This document shows, one piece after another, positions 48,185-58,245 of a stretch of DNA of 64,000 nt. The notes beneath the pieces were generated by a model. The model saw only the letters and a program-made list of their open reading frames with translations, was not told the DNA's origin and did no database searches. The position numbers were made by a program, and so were the translations under genes. Every line of letters begins with the position of its first letter. Within the stretch, counting starts at the first letter, position 1. This DNA is from Dongshaea marina (GTDB lineage: Bacteria; Pseudomonadota; Gammaproteobacteria; Enterobacterales; Aeromonadaceae): contig NZ_CP028897.1 of assembly GCF_003072645.1 (NCBI RefSeq), forward strand, positions 4,565,501 through 4,629,500, written 5' to 3'.

Positions 48185-49378
48185 TTATGGATTTGAGGCA
48201 ATGGCTAAATTCAGACCTTTACGGTAGTAACCTGCCGCCTTATCCGGCAGCCGCGCCTGCTCAGACAGAGAAGCCAGTTTGAGGTAGTCTTCGGCCGTGA
48301 CGTCTTTTAGACTCACCAGCTTCTCATAGCTCTGGGCCGCCTTATCCGGTAATCCCAGCTGCAGCTGGATTGAGCCCTTGGCCCGATATAGCGCAGCCTG
48401 GCTCGGCTGACTCTCAATGAGCTTATCCAGATAACGCTCCGCAACCTGCAGATCGTTCAGCTTGAGCCTGCCAAACAACGCCAGCAGTTGAGGATCCAGT
48501 GAGAGCTTGAGCCCCTCCTTAAGAAATTCAAAGGCTTGCTGATCGGCATTGAGTAACATCAACTGCCGACACAGGGCCGCCAAGATGACAGGATCGAGCC
48601 GTTCAGCTTTCGACAGCGAGCGCCAGCTGTTGATCAGGGGAGCCGGATCCTTATCCTTCGCCAGTTGCTCAAACAATCCCTGTATCGCCACACGTAACAA
48701 CTTGTGGCACTCGGATTCACTGCACACCTTTTGCTTTTGCAGGTTCGGCAGCAGATCGAGTAGATCCTGCCATTCCCCAAGCTTTAGATACACCTGCCTG
48801 AGCAGCCCCAAAACCTCAACATTGCGGGGCTGAGAGCGATACAACTGCCTGAGCGTGGCCAGCGCCTCCTCAAATTGCTTGCTTTGTAGCTGAAGACGCG
48901 CCTGAACTATGCCAATAGCCAACTCAGCCTTGGGTTCATGCTCATAGGCCAATCGCAGATAGTTATCACGCTGCTCCGGTTTGCTCTGCCCCTGAGCTGC
49001 CTCTGCTGCCGACAGGTAGTTCAGTAGCGGAGTGTGGTGCTCCCGGGCGCCCCTAACGATGAGCTTCTCCGCTTTACGGTAGTTTCCCTCGGTCATCGCC
49101 AGCATCCCACTCATGGTGTTGTCTACCGCCTTCTGTTTGCGGCGGCGGATAAACCAGTTACGCAGACGTGAGCGGCATGAGAACAACCGGGAGATCAGCC
49201 ACTCAAGCAACAGCAGAACTATGAAGGCCAGAGCCAACAGGACTCCTGCGGTGGTTGCTGAAGTTTCGATGTTATATCCAGCCACCGAGAGCAGCAGATA
49301 CCCCTGATGTCCGGCGGCCATAGGGCCAACGACCAACCCGAGTAGCAAAACGGCACAGATGATGATAATTCGGATCAT
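48185..49378 (-). CDS. hemY: HemY, heme-operon TPR membrane protein
   Basis: HemY is an inner-membrane protein with TPR repeats in the heme synthesis operon. It is not protoporphyrinogen oxidase, despite the shared name. The start at 49378 follows a strong AGGAGG site and gives 397 residues (E. coli 398). Two membrane segments lie at about 4-22 and 41-60 (IIIICAVLLLGLVVGPMAAG; AGVLLALAFIVLLLLEWLI). TPR-like helices cover about 90-390. The start overlaps the restored hemX stop as ATGA. Confidence 0.93.
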   Translation of the reverse strand: MIRIIIICAVLLLGLVVGPMAAGHQGYLLLSVAGYNIETSATTAGVLLALAFIVLLLLEWLISRLFSCRSRLRNWFIRRRKQKAVDNTMSGMLAMTEGNYRKAEKLIVRGAREHHTPLLNYLSAAEAAQGQSKPEQRDNYLRLAYEHEPKAELAIGIVQARLQLQSKQFEEALATLRQLYRSQPRNVEVLGLLRQVYLKLGEWQDLLDLLPNLQKQKVCSESECHKLLRVAIQGLFEQLAKDKDPAPLINSWRSLSKAERLDPVILAALCRQLMLLNADQQAFEFLKEGLKLSLDPQLLALFGRLKLNDLQVAERYLDKLIESQPSQAALYRAKGSIQLQLGLPDKAAQSYEKLVSLKDVTAEDYLKLASLSEQARLPDKAAGYYRKGLNLAIASNP

Positions 49379-50471
49379 TGTGCCTCCTGGGGGTGATCGC
49401 TCCGCCTTGAGACAAGCGCTGCTGCAAAATTCCCTCAAGCTGCGGCAGAGACTTTAGCTGTTTAGGGTACTCGACAGAAACCGGCTGTTTGATGAGTTGG
49501 TCAAGCTCTCTGATAACGCCCTGGGCCTTGGGATCATTGGCTGAGAAATATTGAGCTACCCACTGTCTGGCATCGGCCAGGCTCTGACGGTAGAGCTCTG
49601 GCTGCTCCTGGTACACAGCCTGCTGGGCCTGCAGAATCATCAGCCGCAAATTCTGCCTCAGGTACCAGTTCTGTGAAGGAGAAAGCAGAGGTTTCACCTG
49701 CCCATCCTGGCGCTGCACGGTCACAAAATCATTGATGAAATGGTGCCAGCTTTTTACCAGGTTCTGTTTCCAGTCGGCAACCTGGCTGCTCAATTGATCC
49801 TGCTGGGCATCCTGCTGCTTTCTGACATAGGGATGGGCAAGCTCCAGCTTATCGATCTGGGTTACCAGTGCTCCCAGACGCAGGGCGATTCCCTCGCGAT
49901 CAGGACGGTGTAGGGCCTGCAGCTGGGTGATGTCATTGGCAATGGTCCGTCTCAGGGGGATAAGGCTTGGATCATGTAGGCTCAAAATACGCTCGTCGGC
50001 GGAGTTCAGCAGTAAAATAGCCGTGGGAACATCATGCTGCAACCAGAGTTTATGACCAGCCATCTTCAGCAAATAGTCGGCCTCGGAGAGTACCCAGTTG
50101 GCGGGGGTGCGCTGGGCCTTCTCCCTGAGCTGAGCTCTGAGCTGCCCGACCACTTCGGAGAGTTGTTTGGCATCTTGCTGCTGCTCATCAAGTTGCTGGC
50201 GGGTTTGCTGCAGGGTCTGCGATAACTGCTCCCGGGCCGTTTTTTCCTGGGTAAGCTGCGAGTCCACTTGCAGGTTGCTCATAGCCTGCTGCTGAACTCG
50301 CTCCTTTCCAAGCCATAACAAGGATCCACCGATAACTATTGCCAATAGTAGCGCCAGAATAGAGACTAACAGTGAAATTTTTGGAAGCAGGGCTCCTTTA
50401 TTGCTGGTCGCAGGCTTAGAGGATGACCCCTTGGCTGCTGAGGTCTCGATATTTTTATTCTCCGCCGTCAT
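49375..50471 (-). CDS. hemX: HemX, heme-operon membrane protein (one frameshift)
   Basis: HemX is a single-pass inner-membrane protein of unknown mechanism in the hemCDXY operon. A transmembrane segment lies at about 33-52 (LLVSILALLLAIVIGGSLLW), followed by a coiled coil rich in Q and E. As sequenced, the frame runs on into hemY because GGGGG (49389-49393, plus strand) lacks a base. One more base gives an ending of ITPQEAQ and a stop that overlaps hemY by ATGA. Restored length is about 365 residues. The start overlaps hemD by four bases. Confidence 0.9.
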
Positions 50472-51232
50472 ATCTGATCCTTTGTTGATTGCCCAATTAC
50501 ATCAGCCAGCGCTTTCGCTGAAGCATCCGATGCAATCTGTAGCTCTTTGAAGCCTGCGTCCCTTGCCAGCCGAGCGATGCGAGATGATGTCACGATCACA
50601 CGCAGGGAAAACAACCAGTGATGCTGGTTTAAAGGCGCAAGTTCACACAATCGTTGTAACAATTCACCACTGCTGATGATAACACTATTTACCCTGAGTT
50701 GTTGCCACTGCGACACCAGGACTGCGCCATCCAGCGGCGGATAAACCCGCCGATAAGCCTCCAGGATCTCAAGCCTAGCTCCACGCTCCACCAGGGTCTC
50801 CGGAAGCAGCTCCCTGCCACCATTCCCCCGGAGTAACAAGATACGTCTCCCGGCAACTGCAGAAGCTTGCAGAGAGGGGAGCGCCAACAGGCCTTCCGAG
50901 GAGTGTTGCTCCGGCAGGTGGATGGGGGTTACTTGTGGCAACTGCCAGTCACTGGCGGTCGCGGGCCCCACCGCATAGTACTCACAATCGGGCCACTGTC
51001 GCTGATGATTGTTAAGTTCACCTTGGGCCCATTCGATGGCGTAGCGACTGGTTGCGATCAACTTATCGGTAGTCGTTAAGGCGGTAAGCCGCTCTCCCAG
51101 CCGATGAAGATCTTTGCCTTTCTCAATCACCATCAAGGGAGTTGCACAGCAGTGCACTCCCAGTTGGTCAAGCTCCCGGGCAAGTGTGCTTGCCTGGGGC
51201 TCGGCGCGAATGATCAGGGTACAATCAGTCAA
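50468..51232 (-). CDS. hemD: Uroporphyrinogen-III synthase
   Basis: HemD closes hydroxymethylbilane with inversion of ring D to give uroporphyrinogen III. The family is poorly conserved. At 254 residues it has the right length (E. coli 246). It shows [30 protein letters not shown] and [13 protein letters not shown], typical of the two-domain fold. The start overlaps hemC by 8 bases. Confidence 0.93.
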   Translation of the reverse strand: MTDCTLIIRAEPQASTLARELDQLGVHCCATPLMVIEKGKDLHRLGERLTALTTTDKLIATSRYAIEWAQGELNNHQRQWPDCEYYAVGPATASDWQLPQVTPIHLPEQHSSEGLLALPSLQASAVAGRRILLLRGNGGRELLPETLVERGARLEILEAYRRVYPPLDGAVLVSQWQQLRVNSVIISSGELLQRLCELAPLNQHHWLFSLRVIVTSSRIARLARDAGFKELQIASDASAKALADVIGQSTKDQI

Positions 51233-52160
51233 ACTGGATCCCGGCCTGTCTCAGGAGCTCACCTGCCCCCTGGCTAAGAAGCTCTTCGGCAAGCTTGGTG
51301 CCAAGGCTTTCGGCTTGCTCGCTCCCCCCCTCAACCTGGGCCTCAAGCACCCTGGAGCCATCGACAGCCCCCACCAGACCACGGAGTTTGAGATGAGATC
51401 CAGTTAGTTCGGCAAATGCACCGATCGGGACCTGGCAGCCACCATTGAGTCGCCCGTTAAAGGCTCGCTCGGCCGTGACACAGATCCTGCTGGGAGCATG
51501 CTCCAGTACACTCAGCAGCTTAAGCACCTGCTCATCATCCTGGCGGCACTCGATCCCGACGGCCCCCTGGCCATTGGCTGGCAGTATCTGCTCCGGCTCA
51601 ATAAAGCTGGCAATGCGCTCATCCAGCTCAAGGCGCTGCAATCCGGCAGCCGCCAGGATGATGGCGTCATACTCCCCCTGATCCAGTTTGGCCAGGCGGG
51701 TATTCACATTGCCACGCAGATCCCGAATCTCCAGCTCGGGATAATGGGCCTTGATTTGAGCCTGACGTCGCAGACTGGATGTGCCAACGACACTCCCTGC
51801 CGGGAGTTCAGCCAGATTCTGATAACCGGAACAGACAAAAGCATCCCTGGGATCGGCACGCTCACAGATGGTCGCCAAACACAGTCCCTCCGGAAGCGCC
51901 ATAGGTACATCCTTCATCGAATGCACCGCGATATCAGCACGCAGCTCAAGGATCGCTTGCTCAAGCTCTTTGAGAAATAGCCCCTTACCACCGATTTTTG
52001 CCAGGGGAGTATCCAGAATCTTATCCCCCCGGGTGAGCATAGGGACCAGCTCTACCTGCAGATGAGGGTGATGCAACTCAAGTTGCTGCTTCACAAATTC
52101 AGCTTGCCACAGAGCTAGCTTGCTCTGGCGAGTCGCAATTTTAAGGCTCGTTTGCGCCAT
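51225..52160 (-). CDS. hemC: Porphobilinogen deaminase
   Basis: HemC joins four porphobilinogens into hydroxymethylbilane. The start at 52160 ([23 protein letters not shown]) gives 311 residues, close to E. coli (313); an upstream ATG at 52193 is less likely. The dipyrromethane cofactor cysteine is in [20 protein letters not shown] and [11 protein letters not shown] are further signatures. It is the first gene of hemCDXY. Confidence 0.96.
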   Translation of the reverse strand: MAQTSLKIATRQSKLALWQAEFVKQQLELHHPHLQVELVPMLTRGDKILDTPLAKIGGKGLFLKELEQAILELRADIAVHSMKDVPMALPEGLCLATICERADPRDAFVCSGYQNLAELPAGSVVGTSSLRRQAQIKAHYPELEIRDLRGNVNTRLAKLDQGEYDAIILAAAGLQRLELDERIASFIEPEQILPANGQGAVGIECRQDDEQVLKLLSVLEHAPSRICVTAERAFNGRLNGGCQVPIGAFAELTGSHLKLRGLVGAVDGSRVLEAQVEGGSEQAESLGTKLAEELLSQGAGELLRQAGIQFD

Positions 52161-52249
52161 GACCGGATCCTGTCTGAAAAAATTCGCAGTCATAGTATCA
52201 CTAAGGCTCTGTTGACCTAACAGGTTTTGAGCCTGTCAGATCACCTGTT

Positions 52250-52282
52250 TAAATAAAAAAGCCAGCTCTTTTACAAGCTGGC
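52250..52282 (-). terminator. Terminator after the CPA1 antiporter
   Basis: GCCAGCT (52261-52267) pairs with AGCTGGC (52276-52282). On the minus strand it is followed by TTTTTTATTT. It lies 70 bases past the antiporter stop and before the hemC promoter region. Confidence 0.8.
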
Positions 52283-52351
52283 TTATTAGATTCAGTGGTG
52301 TTACCCGGATTTATTCAAAATGGGTAGTCCCCGTAGAACTCAGATCATGGC

Positions 52352-53599
52352 TCAGGTCAGTTTGAGCTTCTTCATTAAGGGGTGGATCGTCATCCCCTGT
52401 ACCACCAGGGTAAAGAGCACCACCCCGAAGGTCATATCCATGATGAGATGCCGGTACTCGAGATCTTTAGGCAGGCTCAGCACCAGGGCAATTGGGATCG
52501 CCCCCCGCAGCCCGCCCCACCACATGACCAGCTGGCGACGCCAATCAACCTTATAGTTCGGCAGGAACCGATTCGAGATAGACATGAGCACAGGGATCAG
52601 AATAAAGCGGCTCACCAGCACGGCGAAGACTGCAATCACAATATACCAGCCATGATCAGTGTAGCGCCCGATGTTGGCAAACAGTTGATCCTCGGTCAGT
52701 CCCAGCAACAGGAAGATCAGGGCATTAGCCACAAATGCGGCATATTCCCAGTAATGCTCCATGAAGTTATGTACTTCGTGATCGAGGATCTTGGTCGCCT
52801 GGATCCGAAACACAATGCCGGCACTCATCACCGCCATGATTCCGGAAAAGCCCAGGTGCTCAGGAATGATATAAGCTACATAAGCGATCACTGTGCTGAG
52901 GGCAATCTGAATTAGCGGATCGCCACGCTCTACCCGAATCAACCAACTCAGAACAAAGCCGATCACGGCCCCTGATACGGCTCCTCCGATAAAGATCTTA
53001 AAGAACTGGAAAACCGCGCCTCCCAGCATCCCCGCCGACAAGCTAATCCCCTGACCGGACTGGGCCAGGGCGGTAATCATCCCCATCAGCACGGTAAAGA
53101 GTACAATTGCCGTAGCATCATTGAGCACGCTTTCACCATCGACCAGCATGGTCAGGCGCTTACAGACTCCCAGCTCCCGGAAAAGAGCGATCACCGCAAC
53201 CGGGTCGGTCGCAGAGATAAGGGCGCCGAACAGAAAAGCCAGCAGCAATGGGAGTGGCGTCCAGTGGCCGACCATAATCCCGATAATCGCCGTGGAGATC
53301 AGCAATCCGGGGATCGCCAGCATCAGGATGAATAGCAGGTTCTTTTTCAAGAGCTTCACATCCAGCGCCATGGACGCTTCAAAAATCAGCGTCGGCACGA
53401 TCAGATACAGAATAAAATCGGGTGTGAGCTGCGCCTTTGACAGAAAACTAAAAAACTCCGTGGTATGTCCCAGGTACCCCAGAAGCATACCGATCAACAC
53501 CAGCCCTACCGTAAAGGGCATTCGAATTTTTCGTAGCAAGCTGGCAGCCAGGGCCGCTATAAACAGCAAAAAGACGATAATCTTTATTTCGATGACCAT
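52352..53599 (-). CDS. CPA1 sodium/proton antiporter, NhaP-like
   Basis: A 415-residue inner-membrane protein with about twelve transmembrane segments. The CPA1 ion-binding ND pair lies in DGESVLNDATAIVLF (about 154-168) and LISATDPVAVIALFREL precedes it. MWWGGLRGAIPIALVLSLP is the C-terminal family signature. It lacks the long cytoplasmic tail of some relatives. It probably exchanges Na+ or K+ for protons. It sits between hemC and cyaA, which are adjacent in E. coli. Confidence 0.9.
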   Translation of the reverse strand: MVIEIKIIVFLLFIAALAASLLRKIRMPFTVGLVLIGMLLGYLGHTTEFFSFLSKAQLTPDFILYLIVPTLIFEASMALDVKLLKKNLLFILMLAIPGLLISTAIIGIMVGHWTPLPLLLAFLFGALISATDPVAVIALFRELGVCKRLTMLVDGESVLNDATAIVLFTVLMGMITALAQSGQGISLSAGMLGGAVFQFFKIFIGGAVSGAVIGFVLSWLIRVERGDPLIQIALSTVIAYVAYIIPEHLGFSGIMAVMSAGIVFRIQATKILDHEVHNFMEHYWEYAAFVANALIFLLLGLTEDQLFANIGRYTDHGWYIVIAVFAVLVSRFILIPVLMSISNRFLPNYKVDWRRQLVMWWGGLRGAIPIALVLSLPKDLEYRHLIMDMTFGVVLFTLVVQGMTIHPLMKKLKLT

Positions 53600-54150
53600 T
53601 GATTTACCTTTGAGTGGTTCAGCCTTCCTAGCACACTGTCCATTGAAAGCAAAAAAAACGGCCTGCGATGGGCCGACTGCCGAGCATACAAGGAAAGCGC
53701 AAAACTCTCTAGGTCTGCTGAGGTTTCAATTTTGCCTGGGCTATGCATCATTTTGTTATCAGTCAGGCAGTCATTTAGAAAAGCAAATCCCATGACTCAC
53801 ACACGCACCAAAGCTATCTCAGGGCGATAGATTCACGAGATGAAATCTCAGCAGAGCCAAATGCAAGCTCGACGGATGGTTCTATCAGATTTTATCGGAC
53901 AGAAAATGAGCTTAGATCAATAGATAACACGCCTTGGGGATATTTCGTACAGATCGGGGCAAATTTCAGGGGCTAAGTGGTTGAAATAACGGCCAAATGG
54001 AAGTGATTCTCAATTCGGATGAAAACGCTTTCTTTTGCAAGGAATTTTCTATTATATCAAACAATTACTACTAAAAATATCGAGCTAACCACAAATGAAC
54101 TTTACGGAACTTTATCAAATCGTTACCATGATCACAGTTTTTGTTATGTG
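53600..54150. other. Gene-free gap upstream of cyaA
   Basis: This roughly 550-base gap separates the divergent antiporter and cyaA genes. It should contain both promoters. I see no convincing gene, repeat or strong palindrome. The short frames here lack signals or family resemblance. An AT-rich stretch at about 54030-54110 is the likeliest place for the cyaA promoter. Confidence 0.5.
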
Positions 54151-56702
54151 ATGACAAAAGTGACCTTGCCCTGTCCCTCAATCGATCAAGTGACGGCAAG
54201 CACCCCGGATCCAGCGATCCAGCAACGCATTGAGCGCCTAAAAAAACGTAATAATACATGCTACATGCGTGCACTGGGGGGGCTAAGCCATTTTGGCCGG
54301 CAGATATTGCAGCTGCTGCCATCACTGCTGCATTATAATCAGCCAAACTTGCCAGGTTTTGTCAGCCAACAGGTACCTCACGGTATCTGCAACTACCAGG
54401 TTGATGAACAGGAGCTACAACTCCTGGAAACCTTTTGCCTGGTGCACTCCCCGACGGAGCCCATCGTCAATCAGGACTCAATTCTCGGTGTTTACTGCAT
54501 GGGCAGTACCGCCTCCATGGGCCAGTCCAAGTTTTCCGATCTTGATATCTGGTTGTGCCACCCCCGCCACTGGACCCCGGAGCAGTGCCAACTGCTTGAG
54601 CAAAAATGCCAGCTACTGACCCGCTGGGCCGAACGCCACGATGTTGAACTCAACTTCTTTCTGATCCCAGATGATAAGTTTCAAACCAATAATCACACGG
54701 ATCTTGGGGGCGAAAGCTGTGGCAGCGCCCAACACCTGCTGCTACTCGATGAGTTTTATCGCTCCTATACCTATCTGGCAGGCAAGCAGATCCTCTGGCC
54801 TCTGGTTGCAGCTGCCGATGAGGATAACTACGAACTGGCCGTAGAGAAGTTATGGGCTGATCCAGCAATCTCTCCTGAACAGTGGTTTGATCTCGGAGGT
54901 CTGACCCGGATCCCAGCTGAGGAATACTTTGGCTCCGCGCTCTGGCAACTGTATAAGAGCCTGGACTCCCCCTATAAGGCGGTCATCAAGACCCTTTTGA
55001 TGGAAGCCTACTCTCACGAATACCCGGATACCCGCTTACTGTCTCTGCAAGCCAAGCGCTGGATGCAAAATAACGATGAGTACGGGCCGCAGCTCGACTC
55101 CTACTACATGATGCTGGATAAGGTCACCAACTACCTTAAATCAATCGGTGATACCGAGCGTCTTGATCTGGTTCGTCGCTGCTTCTACCTCAAGGTTCGC
55201 GCCGGATTTCGCGAAACTGCGGATCCCTTGTTTGCTGAGAACCGCCGCCTGACCGAAAAGTGGCTGGCAAGCCTGACCGACTACTGGGGCTGGCCGGAGC
55301 ACAAGATCAAACACCTGAACCACAGGCGCTACTGGAAAGTTGAAGATGTGCAAAGCGCCTATCAGGAACTGCTCAGCGCCCTGATGCAGAGCTACCGAAA
55401 GCTGATTAACTTTGCCCGGCGCAACAACATCAGTGAGTCGATTAACCCTGAGGATATCGGGGTTCTGTCCCGTAAACTCTACGCCGCCTTTGAAAGCCTT
55501 CCCGGCAAGGTTCAGCGAATCAACCTCAAGATAGCCCCGGATCTTCATGAAGGGGATCTGAGCTTTATCCAAGTTTCACAACCGCGCAACTATCCTAAGG
55601 GCTGGTATCTGTATAAATACCCGCTGAACTCCCGGGAGCTGCTGGGGCGCAGCTATCTGGAGCATAACTCCTATATCAGTAAGCTGGTGGCCTGGGCCTA
55701 TTTTAATGGTCTGCTGACTCAGCGCACCGAAGTACACCTGCATCCCAAGAATACCGATCTTGGCTTTGATACCCTCAACCAGTTCTGTTCGGACCTGGCT
55801 AACAGCTTCCCGGTTCGCTTCTCCAAGGCAACCAACCAGGCCCTGAGCCGCCCCTGTGAGATCCAGCACCTTGGAATCTTCCTTAACCTGGAATGCGACC
55901 CGACCGCCCGCTGGAGCGCTAAAGAGCTAAAGCGTAATACCCAGGGGGATGTGTTCTGCTTTGGTAAGGACTCTCAGTGCATCATCGGCAGTATCGACCT
56001 CATCTACCGCAACTCCTGGAACGAGATCCGAACCCTACACTTCCAGGGGCCGGAGCGGGTGATGAACTTTATGACCACCCTGCTGGGTAAGATGCATCAG
56101 GATGCTCGTGCCCCTCAATCGATCGAGGTGTTCTGCTATAGCCAACATTACAAAGAACAGATAGAGACCCGGATCCGCGAACTGGTCGATGAGTTTATTC
56201 AGCTCAGGCTGGCACCCGAGCAGACCTGTGTGGTGAAAACTCAGCAGATTGGCCAGGAAAAATACGGAGTCTTTTTTGAGCGCCGCGGGGTCAGTGTCAA
56301 ACGTCTGGAGAATGCCATCGATTTTTACTGCAAGATCTCAGATAAGAAACTTGAGCACGCCCCCATCCCCTGGATGAGAAGCAGCGCCCCCGGATCCCCA
56401 AGATCGTCGATGCCTATGCCAGCGAGGGCCTGGTTCAATACTTCTTCGAAGATTGTGACAACTGCTTTAATCTGTACATTCTCGATGAACACAACCAGAT
56501 GGAGATCTACCACAGGTTCTCGGGCAACAAGGATGAGCTTATTCAACGGATTAACCAGTACTACACCAGTACCACAGAGCGCGCCAAAGAAGATCCCCAC
56601 CATGTCAATTTTAACCTGCCCCAGTTCTACGAAATGACCCGCCAGGGAGAAGGCTACGAAGTTCACCCCTACCGTTCTTCGGGACGCTACCCCGGCCCAT
56701 AA
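54151..56702 (+). CDS. cyaA: Class I adenylate cyclase (one frameshift)
   Basis: CyaA makes cAMP for CRP-dependent regulation. The start at 54151 (MTKVTLPCPSIDQV) is the most likely; the frame is open upstream to 54019. The catalytic nucleotidyltransferase motif is YCMGSTASMGQSKFSDLDIWLCH near residue 115. LLLDEFYRSYTYLAGK, KLVAWAYFNGLLT and YRNSWNEIRTLHF are conserved. The regulatory C-terminus breaks at CCCC (56367-56370). One more base restores LDEKQRPRIPKIVDAYASEGLVQYFF and the frame to 56702, giving about 850 residues like E. coli (848). Confidence 0.94.
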
Positions 56703-56831
56703 AAATCGTCGGCAGAGCACACAATCCACTTTGAATAAGTTGTTAGCCCAGTGTTAGAATTGCCGCTTTGCAAAATGCCCCGGCTCCTTGCGCTATGGGC
56801 CTCCCACAAGATATTAACGAGCTTAAGGACT

Positions 56832-57749
56832 ATGCTGACGGTCTTACCAAGATTTATTCTGTTTATCTTAAATGTGCTACTGGTTGTAGCTGCGACTGCA
56901 TTTAATACCCTTCTTATCTTTATCTGCTCAGTCTTGAAGCTACTGCTGCCATTCGGGCCGACACAGCGCTTCTTCAGTCGCCTGAATAACCGATTCATGG
57001 GATGGTGGCTTGAGGCTAACCGCTTGATTCTCTCCCTCACCAACCGGGTTGAGTGGGATATTGAAATGCCAGATTATCCCTTTAGCAAGCGGGAGTGGTA
57101 TCTACTGACCTGCAATCACCAGAGCTGGAGCGATATAGTGATCCTCGGCTACCTGTTCGGCCGCCTGATCCCACCACCTAAATTCTTTCTCAAGCACTCT
57201 TTGCTATTTGTCCCCTTTGTCGGATTGGCCTGCTGGGGGCTGGACATGCCCTTTATGCGGCGTTACTCCAGAGAGAAGCTGCTGAAAAAACCTCATCTTC
57301 GCGGAAAAGACGTTGAAGTCACGAAAAAATCCTGTGAAAAGTTCAGGACTCTGCCTACCACTGTGATCAATTTTGTAGAGGGTACCCGCTTCGATATAGA
57401 GAAGCAGCGCCGCCTGAAGTCACCGTACCAACACCTGCTCCCTCCCAAGGCCGGCGGCTTCTCTACTGCACTGGGGGCCATGGGGCCATTCTTTAATCAA
57501 TTGATCGATGTGACTCTGCTCTATCCGGAAAACCAGAAGTCACCCTTTATCGATCTCCTGTGCGGGCGAATGCGCCGCATCGTGGTGCGGGTCACCATTC
57601 ACTCTTTGCAGCAACAGGAGCTGGAGCTTGATCCACAGCTGACCGAGGCTCAGCAAAAACGTCAGCAACAACAGTGGTTACAAAAACAGTGGCAGGAAAA
57701 AGATCTGTGGATTGAAAGCTACTATCAACAACACCCGACCCCGGATTGA
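56832..57749 (+). CDS. yihG: Lysophosphatidic acid acyltransferase-like YihG
   Basis: YihG is an inner-membrane 1-acylglycerol-3-phosphate acyltransferase. The catalytic H-x4-D is in CNHQSWSDIVIL, and the substrate-binding FVEGTRF follows. The start at 56832 (AAGGA site) gives 305 residues, close to E. coli (310). An N-terminal hydrophobic segment spans about 8-40. MPFMRRYSREKLLKKPHLRGKDVEVTKKSCEKFR is strongly conserved with YihG. It lies just downstream of cyaA. Confidence 0.92.
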   Translation: MLTVLPRFILFILNVLLVVAATAFNTLLIFICSVLKLLLPFGPTQRFFSRLNNRFMGWWLEANRLILSLTNRVEWDIEMPDYPFSKREWYLLTCNHQSWSDIVILGYLFGRLIPPPKFFLKHSLLFVPFVGLACWGLDMPFMRRYSREKLLKKPHLRGKDVEVTKKSCEKFRTLPTTVINFVEGTRFDIEKQRRLKSPYQHLLPPKAGGFSTALGAMGPFFNQLIDVTLLYPENQKSPFIDLLCGRMRRIVVRVTIHSLQQQELELDPQLTEAQQKRQQQQWLQKQWQEKDLWIESYYQQHPTPD

Positions 57750-57894
57750 GCCTGGATACCTCTCAGGCTCTGCTGTCCTGGCCAACTTGCTGGTCGCAGA
57801 GCCGATAACCCACTAAACACTCTTCACCACAGCTCCCGGGGAGTACTTTACCCACACAACCGAAAAAAATTTTAATTTTTTTTATGACCCTAAA

Positions 57895-57926
57895 AGCCAT
57901 TTAGACGGCTAAACATCCATACTGCC
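57895..57926 (+). promoter_or_regulatory. Met-box array upstream of metN
   Basis: Four tandem 8-base units in one register: AGCCATTT (57895-57902), AGACGGCT (57903-57910), AAACATCC and ATACTGCC (57919-57926). Matches to AGACGTCT are 5, 7, 5 and 4. The array lies about 320 bases before metN, so the promoter is probably near here and the mRNA would have a long leader. MetJ encoded at 2387-2698 is the natural repressor. Confidence 0.6.
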
Positions 57927-58069
57927 TAAAATAAAATTCCGCCCATCAATATAAAGTCAAAATATATGTCGTAAATGATGGCAATTCCTGCTCTTTGCCG
58001 AACCTGACAAACATTGACTCTGCTCACAGATTTGGGTTCAATGAACTCAGTCAAGCTGTTGAGAAGATC

Positions 58070-58150
58070 ATGAAACAACCCACCTTCAGACAACGAATGC
58101 TCATGCTCAACCTGGGTACTGCCCTAGCGGTTGAGCTTAAATGTGGATGA
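58070..58150 (+). other. Possible leader peptide ORF before metN
   Basis: An ATG at 58070 opens 26 codons ending at 58148-58150 (MKQPTFRQRMLMLNL at its start), with a GAGA-AGAT stretch before it. Three of the first twelve codons are for methionine. The ORF runs into the left arm of the large hairpin at 58111-58195. That arrangement would fit a translation-coupled control, but a chance ORF cannot be excluded. Confidence 0.3.
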
Positions 58151-58195
58151 GTAAGCGTTACATCTCCTGACTTAAGTTCAATGCCGGTACCCAGG
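58111..58195 (+). promoter_or_regulatory. Large hairpin in the metN leader
   Basis: CCTGGGTAC (58111-58119) pairs perfectly with GTACCCAGG (58187-58195). Inside it, TTGAGCTTAA (58131-58140) pairs with TTAAGTTCAA (58172-58181), with one G-T wobble. A small stem GTAA/TTAC (58151-58161) caps it. The structure ends about 50 bases before the metN start. No T tract follows, so if it acts it is not a simple terminator. It does not resemble any SAM riboswitch consensus I know. Confidence 0.55.
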
Positions 58196-58245
58196 CACAT
58201 TGGCGATTTCGCAGCCCTGGTAACGCGAGCCCTGGAAATGACGGC

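Noticed and set aside
53584-53793. 69-codon frame overlapping the antiporter start
   Set aside because: It uses the promoter region of the antiporter and shows no family features.
54147-54163. Possible CRP site (TGTGA...AGTGA) at the cyaA start
   Set aside because: Only one half-site fits the consensus, and the position overlaps the start codon.
54071-55869. Several antisense frames within cyaA
   Set aside because: They are shadows of a strongly conserved coding frame and lack start signals.
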